7,824 nt of DNA. It comes from Blastocatellia bacterium. Lineage in GTDB: Bacteria; Acidobacteriota; Blastocatellia; UBA7656. Location of the stretch: assembly GCA_022615215.1 (NCBI GenBank), contig JAKEHD010000412.1:1-7824 (forward strand). Direction: 5' to 3'. This document shows positions 4,687 through 7,824 of the stretch, piece by piece. The notes under the pieces are model-generated. The model had not been told where the DNA came from. It did no database searches and worked only from the letters and a program-made list of their open reading frames with translations. A program made the position numbers and the translations under genes. Positions within the stretch are counted from its first letter, which is position 1, and every line of letters starts with the position of its first letter.

Positions 4687-7002
4687 TCAACCCTTCCCAG
4701 ACCGTGCGAGCCTCGCTCGCACGAGCGCGACCACCGCCGCGTACAACTCTTCAAGCGCCTCTTCGCGCTCCGAAGGGTCCGTGAATCCGATTGCTTCGAG
4801 AACTAAAAGGTCAAGCTCCCTGCGGTCGGCGAGATTGACCTCTTCGAAAACCGAAAGCGACCTCCTGCGAGCGACGCGGCGGAGGGCCGTCTTCAAATTC
4901 CTCTTCATGGTCGCTGACAATCGGCGCGGGTCGGCGATCAAAATGCGCTCCGCTACTGCTACGTCGATATCGGCTATGGCCTGAGCGCCGGTCATCTGCC
5001 GACAGGTTATCTCCGCGTAGTAACGCGCCCAGGTCGAATTCAACAATGCCGCAAGCACCATTGTGTCTACACCTTTTTGCGGAAAGATGCCGTAGAGCTT
5101 TTTGTCTTCGAAACAGAGGGCGCGATTGAGGGCCACTACCCAACGCTGGCCCACTTTCGCGGGGAAGATCAGTGGGGCAGGCTCCATCCCGCGAGCAACC
5201 CCGTACCAGGGGTCGCGCCCCGCACACGTAGGCCGCAAGTGATAGCCCGCTCGCTCGCCGCTCGTGATGTATTCGAGCGCCGCGGTGCCCGCGAGTTCTT
5301 CCTTCGCGCTCGAACAATTGAAAAAGAGTTTTTCGGCCTGCCCCGGCTCGATCACTATTCCTGAGATTTCCTTCAAAGAAAAGATGACCGGCGACAGATA
5401 CTCTGCTTCTACGGGGTGGCGAACGCCCTGCCCGTCTTCCACCACGCGAACGCGCGGAGGCGATTGCCGAATACCATCACCCTCTTCGCCCTCATCGTTT
5501 ATGGCCTTGAGATAAAAGAACTCGTTCGCGCCCGTAGTAAGCCCCCGGCGAACCCGCGCCACATCGCCGAGTTGTTGCATATTGCGCGATGCGCGATGCG
5601 TGGAAACATGCAGGGGAGCAGGGGGTCGGGACGCCGACTGCGGGCCGGGGACGCCCGGCAGCGAGTTCGGGTGCTGGGGTGATAGCTCCCTGGCTTCACT
5701 GTCTCTATATCTCTCTTGCTCCCCTGCTCCCCTGGCTATCACCGACGCGGCGAGTGGGGGACGCGGCGACGCGGCGAATCCTCTCTCCCCGTCTCCCCGT
5801 CTCCGTGTCTCCCCGTCTCCGTGTCTCCCTGTCTCCCCTGCTCCCCTGCTTCTCTCCTCGCGGTCCACGACGTAAAAGAAATCATTCGCTCCTGTCTTTA
5901 CGCCGAATCGCACGCGGGCCATGTCCGACAGAGGCTTGAGACGCTGGCTGCCGCGCTCTATCACTCGAAAGAAAATATCTGATGCTCGAAGGTATTTGCT
6001 CCATCCCGTTTCCGGGTGTGCGCGCCCTTCAAGCCTTGCGCTTTTGCCTGCGGCCTTCTCGCCTGTGAGTTCCGCCTGAATCACAGTTCTTATTCGATGT
6101 GTCTCTTTCGTCGTCGAGGAATCTGCTTGCTCTATCGATCTCGCGAAACGGACGGCGGCGTCTCCCGGTTGAGATGAGCGATTGATTTTGTATTGAATCG
6201 AAATATGGTCCAGGATTTCAGAGAGCGGGCGGGTCAGTTGGACGAACTTCACGAGGTTCGCATCGCGGGCTTGCTCGTCCGGTTCGCGCTCAAGCACAGT
6301 GATTGCTGTATTGATCGATGCGTCCGAAAAGAAGCTCTCGGCGGCGGATTCGATTATGGCCAGTATGCGGAAATTGCGGGCGAGAAACTCTCTGAGCGCC
6401 TGACCGTATCCGGCGTCGAGCCAGCTACTCGCGGTCAAAAAGACCAGCCGCCCGTCCGCTTTCAGGAAGCGAATAGAATGGGCGAAGAAGTAAACGTATA
6501 TATCCGACCGCCCCGACCATCGCGGCCAGAATATTTCGGGCGCAAGCTGCCGGTCCCGCTCGATTCGCTTTGCGAGCTGCTGTTTGTCGCGTTTGCCGAT
6601 CACCTCCTGTCTTATATAAGGCGGGTTGCCTATGATGGCATCAAGACGGGAGGGCATCGCCTCAGAGCAGTTCAATTTCGCGCCCGGCTCTATTCGGAAG
6701 AAGTCCGCCGAACTTACGCAAGCGCCGGTCGAAGCGGCAAGCCTTATGGCCTTGACCGAGCGGTCTACACCGAAGACATCACGAGCGAAATGATCGCCAT
6801 CGCGCGTGCGAAAAATGACAACGGTCGCGGCAAGGCTCTTTTTCAGACGGATGGCTTCGCGCAATAAACGGCCGTCGCCGCAACTCGGATCAAGGACCGC
6901 ATCGGTCGCAGACCGCACTGCGAATGCCGCAAGCAGCCGCGCCACTTCAGTCGGAGTATAATGCTGGCCGTAGCGGTGACGTTCGCCTCTCTTATCTATC
7001 AT
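4687..7002 (-). CDS. TaqI/Eco57I-type N6-adenine DNA methyltransferase, interrupted by low-complexity insert
   Basis: 771 residues from the ATG at 7002; an in-frame ATG at 7020 adds six residues. I choose 7002 because GAGG (7007-7010) sits four bases before it. Catalytic motifs are in gamma-class order: YGQHYTP (11-17, motif X), DPSCGDG (38-44, SAM binding), Asp80 (VDRS), NPPY (126-129, target adenine) and SSWLDAGYG (192-200). The C-terminal half resembles the TaqI-type specificity domain. It would methylate adenine in DNA at an unknown site. Residues about 381-474 are a low-complexity insert, flanked by two copies of a motif at 358-377 (ARVRFGVKTGANDFFY) and 478-497 (ARVRRGLTTGANEFFY). The frame is intact, so activity is possible but uncertain. 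No endonuclease gene is visible, so it is an orphan or the partner lies outside the window. A very low-scoring TATAGT (7021-7026) is the only promoter hint. Confidence 0.92.
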   Translation of the reverse strand: MIDKRGERHRYGQHYTPTEVARLLAAFAVRSATDAVLDPSCGDGRLLREAIRLKKSLAATVVIFRTRDGDHFARDVFGVDRSVKAIRLAASTGACVSSADFFRIEPGAKLNCSEAMPSRLDAIIGNPPYIRQEVIGKRDKQQLAKRIERDRQLAPEIFWPRWSGRSDIYVYFFAHSIRFLKADGRLVFLTASSWLDAGYGQALREFLARNFRILAIIESAAESFFSDASINTAITVLEREPDEQARDANLVKFVQLTRPLSEILDHISIQYKINRSSQPGDAAVRFARSIEQADSSTTKETHRIRTVIQAELTGEKAAGKSARLEGRAHPETGWSKYLRASDIFFRVIERGSQRLKPLSDMARVRFGVKTGANDFFYVVDREERSRGAGETGRHGDGETRRRGDGERGFAASPRPPLAASVIARGAGEQERYRDSEARELSPQHPNSLPGVPGPQSASRPPAPLHVSTHRASRNMQQLGDVARVRRGLTTGANEFFYLKAINDEGEEGDGIRQSPPRVRVVEDGQGVRHPVEAEYLSPVIFSLKEISGIVIEPGQAEKLFFNCSSAKEELAGTAALEYITSGERAGYHLRPTCAGRDPWYGVARGMEPAPLIFPAKVGQRWVVALNRALCFEDKKLYGIFPQKGVDTMVLAALLNSTWARYYAEITCRQMTGAQAIADIDVAVAERILIADPRRLSATMKRNLKTALRRVARRRSLSVFEEVNLADRRELDLLVLEAIGFTDPSEREEALEELYAAVVALVRARLARSGKG
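4704..4722 (-). other. Strong hairpin in the last codons of the methyltransferase
   Basis: GTGCGAGC (4704-4711) and GCTCGCAC (4715-4722) form a perfect 8-bp GC-rich stem with a 3-base loop. It ends 14 bases before the stop codon and encodes part of the VRARLAR tail. On the minus strand a modest T-rich stretch follows only after the stop, so a terminator role is possible but not clear. Confidence 0.45.
5512..5571 (-). repeat. Second copy of duplicated methyltransferase motif
   Basis: Encodes residues 478-497 of the 771-residue protein, L-G-D-V then ARVRRGLTTGANEFFY. It matches the first copy (5872-5931) at 14 of 20 residues, including ARVR, TGAN and FFY. The copies are exactly 360 bases apart. 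DNA identity is clearly lower than protein identity, so the duplication is old or came from two related genes. Confidence 0.75.
5581..5862 (-). repeat. Low-complexity minisatellite insert inside the methyltransferase
   Basis: About 282 bases (94 codons) with no resemblance to methyltransferase sequence. On the + strand, 5782-5850 is a run of CTCCCCGT/CTCCGTGT-like units; ACGCGGCG units recur at 5743-5776. GCAGGGGAGCAGGGG (5610-5624) is the exact reverse complement of 5835-5849, and a near copy lies at 5718-5735. GCCGGG/CCCGGC (5644-5659) forms a small hairpin inside. GCGATGC units lie at the left end (5586-5600). The length is a multiple of three and no stop is introduced; the encoded peptide is Gly/Arg/Glu-rich (GETRRRGDGERG). 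Confidence 0.85.
5872..5931 (-). repeat. First copy of duplicated methyltransferase motif
   Basis: Encodes residues 358-377 of the 771-residue protein, L-S-D-M then ARVRFGVKTGANDFFY, just before the low-complexity insert. In relatives I would expect this motif once, at the entry to the target-recognition region; that expectation is from memory. Confidence 0.75.
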
Positions 7003-7253
7003 CGGTCCTCGCATCTGCATACTATAAGTTCACGCATCGGGAGCGCACTACCTCGGATGAAAAGTTTCATCACCGGCACAGAAAGATTTTGTCTGACCCT
7101 GCTGCACATATCAGGTTGATCTGCGCTGCTTATGCTAACACCTTTTGTCGAACGTTTGAATTGTCTCTCGCTGATACGGTTCGGGCTTATGTCAAGTCCA
7201 CGTCGCCCGCCCTTCCGTCGATTGGATATGTCCTTTTTATTACGGACCTCGAT

Positions 7254-7288
7254 GTCAGAGCGAATTGCAATGATTCGAGCATTCTGAC
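7254..7288. other. Nested palindrome
   Basis: GTCAGA (7254-7259) pairs with TCTGAC (7283-7288). Inside it CGAAT (7261-7265) pairs with ATTCG (7273-7277) around a 7-base loop. The internal loop is lopsided (one base versus five). It could be an operator or an RNA hairpin; no T-run follows on the + strand. Confidence 0.4.
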
Positions 7289-7304
7289 GCAAAAAAGAGG
7301 TTAC

Positions 7305-7394
7305 ATGAAGGCTCGAAATAACCCCTGTCAAAACGACAGATTGCAAAACGAATCATTAAAAAAGCGATTATCGCTTGCTATTACAATAACTTAG
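7305..7394 (+). CDS. Possible 29-residue peptide
   Basis: An ATG at 7305 follows AAGAGG by four bases, a good ribosome site, and the frame ends at TAG 7392-7394. The peptide is Asn/Gln/Lys-rich at first and ends in LSLAITIT. The same AGAGGTTACA word precedes the gene at 7507. It might be a leader peptide or chance; there is no family match I can name. Confidence 0.25.
   Translation: MKARNNPCQNDRLQNESLKKRLSLAITIT
7358..7376 (-). terminator. Weak intrinsic terminator on the minus strand
   Basis: AAGCGA (7362-7367) and TCGCTT (7371-7376) form a 6-bp stem with a 3-base loop. On the minus strand the stem runs directly into a T-tract (7363 down to 7358). It could stop transcription entering from the right-hand side before the methyltransferase gene. 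Confidence 0.4.
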
Positions 7395-7457
7395 AAACAT
7401 AGCGGCATCAATCGACTGAAATCTGGCACCTCTTTTGCCTTATGTAACGATGTCGCT

Positions 7458-7471
7458 TCCGCAAAAGCGGA
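7458..7471 (+). other. Small hairpin ahead of the kinase-like gene
   Basis: TCCGC (7458-7462) and GCGGA (7467-7471) form a stem with an AAAA loop. It sits between TGTAAC (7443-7448) and GTTACA (7496-7501), which are themselves inverted repeats, so the presumed leader of the gene at 7507 could fold as an outer and an inner stem. Confidence 0.3.
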
Positions 7472-7506
7472 CAGGAAAAGGCTGAAAGGTTAGAGGTTAC
7501 AGAGTA

Positions 7507-7824
7507 ATGTTGATAGAGACAACACAGCTTGATGAGAGCGCGATAATAGTACTTGATGCCCTCAGCAAAAATTTCGGAAACAAGCGTAAAGATGAAATCG
7601 GGATGATCAGACACGAGATCGAAAACTGCCTCGCGTCTATCAAGATGGTGAATTATATGATGCTTGAGCCGGACCTCTCGGCTGAAGACCGGAGCGAACT
7701 TCGACGGCTGAGACAAGAAGCCTCGGCCAGGCTCTCTGAACTTGTAGGCGGCGCGCGGCTCGTAGGCCCAGCCCCAGGGCACGGGCACGGCCGCGCTGTA
7801 GAAGAGCGAGAGCGTCCACTCGAG
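7507..7824 (+). CDS. Histidine-kinase-like dimerisation/H-box protein, partial
   Basis: Open from an ATG at 7507 to the window edge, 106 codons. AGAGG (7492-7496) lies ten bases before the ATG. Residues 35-45, RHEIENCLASI, match the H-box of histidine kinases (H-E-x-x-N-x-L-x-x-I, with Cys where Pro is usual), so His36 would be the phosphoacceptor. The following helix, EDRSELRRLRQEASARLSEL, fits the second helix of a DHp hairpin. Only 35 residues precede the H-box, so no membrane sensor is part of this protein. After about residue 79 (near 7743) the sequence becomes Gly/Pro/His-rich and looks like the antisense of a minus-strand coding segment. The true gene may therefore end or be broken there. 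No ATPase domain is visible in the window. Confidence 0.55.
   Translation, partial: MLIETTQLDESAIIVLDALSKNFGNKRKDEIGMIRHEIENCLASIKMVNYMMLEPDLSAEDRSELRRLRQEASARLSELVGGARLVGPAPGHGHGRAVEERERPLE
7741..7824 (-). CDS. Possible minus-strand coding fragment at the window edge
   Basis: Read on the minus strand from 7824, this gives LEWTLSLFYSAAVPVPWGWA followed by YEPRAAYK, a hydrophobic, Trp/Tyr-bearing peptide that looks like real protein. All 28 codons end in G or C, far above the rest of the window and above the opposing + frame (18 of 28). To the left of about 7741 the frame is antisense to the kinase-like gene and loses this character. I cannot name the product; gene boundaries lie beyond the edge or at a junction. 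Confidence 0.35.

Larger units (their letters stand above)
7003..7506. other. Intergenic region with palindromes, no firm gene
   Basis: About 500 bases between the divergent methyltransferase and the kinase-like gene. ORFs here are shadow-like on both strands. It holds a nested palindrome (7254-7288), a possible 29-codon ORF (7305-7394), a minus-strand hairpin with T-run (7358-7376) and a small hairpin (7458-7471). The 10-base word AGAGGTTACA occurs twice, at 7296-7305 and 7492-7501. No tRNA or other known RNA was recognised, and no convincing promoter for the gene at 7507. Confidence 0.5.

Noticed and set aside
4415..4984. 189-codon + ORF overlapping the methyltransferase 3' end
   Set aside because: Ser/Arg/Thr-rich shadow of the minus-strand methyltransferase and of the in-frame segment behind its stop.
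5782..5850. CRISPR-like repeat run
   Set aside because: The units are 7-10 bases, directly adjoining and without unique spacers. This is a minisatellite, not a CRISPR array.
5581..5862. Insertion sequence inside the methyltransferase
   Set aside because: No transposase and no identical target-site duplication; the two flanking motif copies are diverged and belong to the protein itself.
4687..7002. Complete restriction-modification or BREX system
   Set aside because: No endonuclease motif, specificity subunit or BREX/DISARM partner gene was seen in the window, and the protein is shorter than PglX-type methyltransferases.
6999..7346. 115-codon minus ORF upstream of the methyltransferase
   Set aside because: No ribosome site and a Ser/Arg-rich composition without domain signals. 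It ends inside the methyltransferase start in another frame.
6924..7394. 156-codon + ORF over the methyltransferase start
   Set aside because: It is antisense to the well-supported methyltransferase N-terminus and has no protein-like features. Only its last 29 codons have a ribosome site of their own.
7408..7788. 126-codon minus ORF opposite the kinase-like gene
   Set aside because: Most of it is antisense to the H-box protein. Only the part right of about 7741 has coding character, and that part is reported separately.

Overview
The window looks like a short piece of a bacterial genome of moderately high GC. I lean to Acidobacteriota, class Blastocatellia or a close relative. The reasons are low-complexity GAAGGATGAA and GGGGAGACGG repeat blocks of a kind I associate with those genomes, and ordinary Shine-Dalgarno starts. 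This placement is inference from style; no rRNA or other marker gene is present.

Layout. Bases 1-82 hold two facing GGATGAA minisatellite arms. A presumed leader with a possible promoter near 181-210 and a hairpin at 277-310 leads into a secreted subtilisin-like protease with a PA-domain insertion (386-2656, +). Next is a two-gene unit with an ATGA overlap: a 107-residue protein of unknown function (2723-3046, +) and a small C39/papain-like cysteine peptidase homologue (3043-3492, +). A convergent acidic protein of unknown function follows (3543-3992, -). It shares a divergent promoter region (about 4013-4140) with a DUF5678-like small protein (4140-4427, +). That gene looks leaderless, with its start codon inside an 8-bp dyad. 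A probable stub of an aspartyl protease gene begins inside its 3' end and breaks off near 4447. The segment up to 4686 carries, on the minus strand, a 50-codon protein-like stretch in frame with the next gene but behind its stop.

The largest accessory gene is a TaqI/Eco57I-type N6-adenine DNA methyltransferase (4687-7002, -). Its C-terminal half is interrupted by a 94-codon low-complexity insert lying between two diverged copies of a 20-residue motif. No restriction endonuclease is visible, so it is an orphan within the window. The region 7003-7506 carries palindromes and one possible 29-codon ORF. A partial + strand gene from 7507 encodes a histidine-kinase-like H-box helix pair. From about 7741 to the end, the coding signal appears to switch to the minus strand with a very different, fully GC3 codon pattern. 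That points to a rearrangement, a gene border or an assembly chimera at the window edge.

The genes do not form one pathway. The window reads as accessory DNA: proteases, a solitary methyltransferase, small uncharacterised genes, gene remnants and repeat elements. The items most worth follow-up are the methyltransferase interruption, the in-frame segment after its stop, the C39 two-gene unit, the dyad-covered leaderless promoter and the switch at the right edge.
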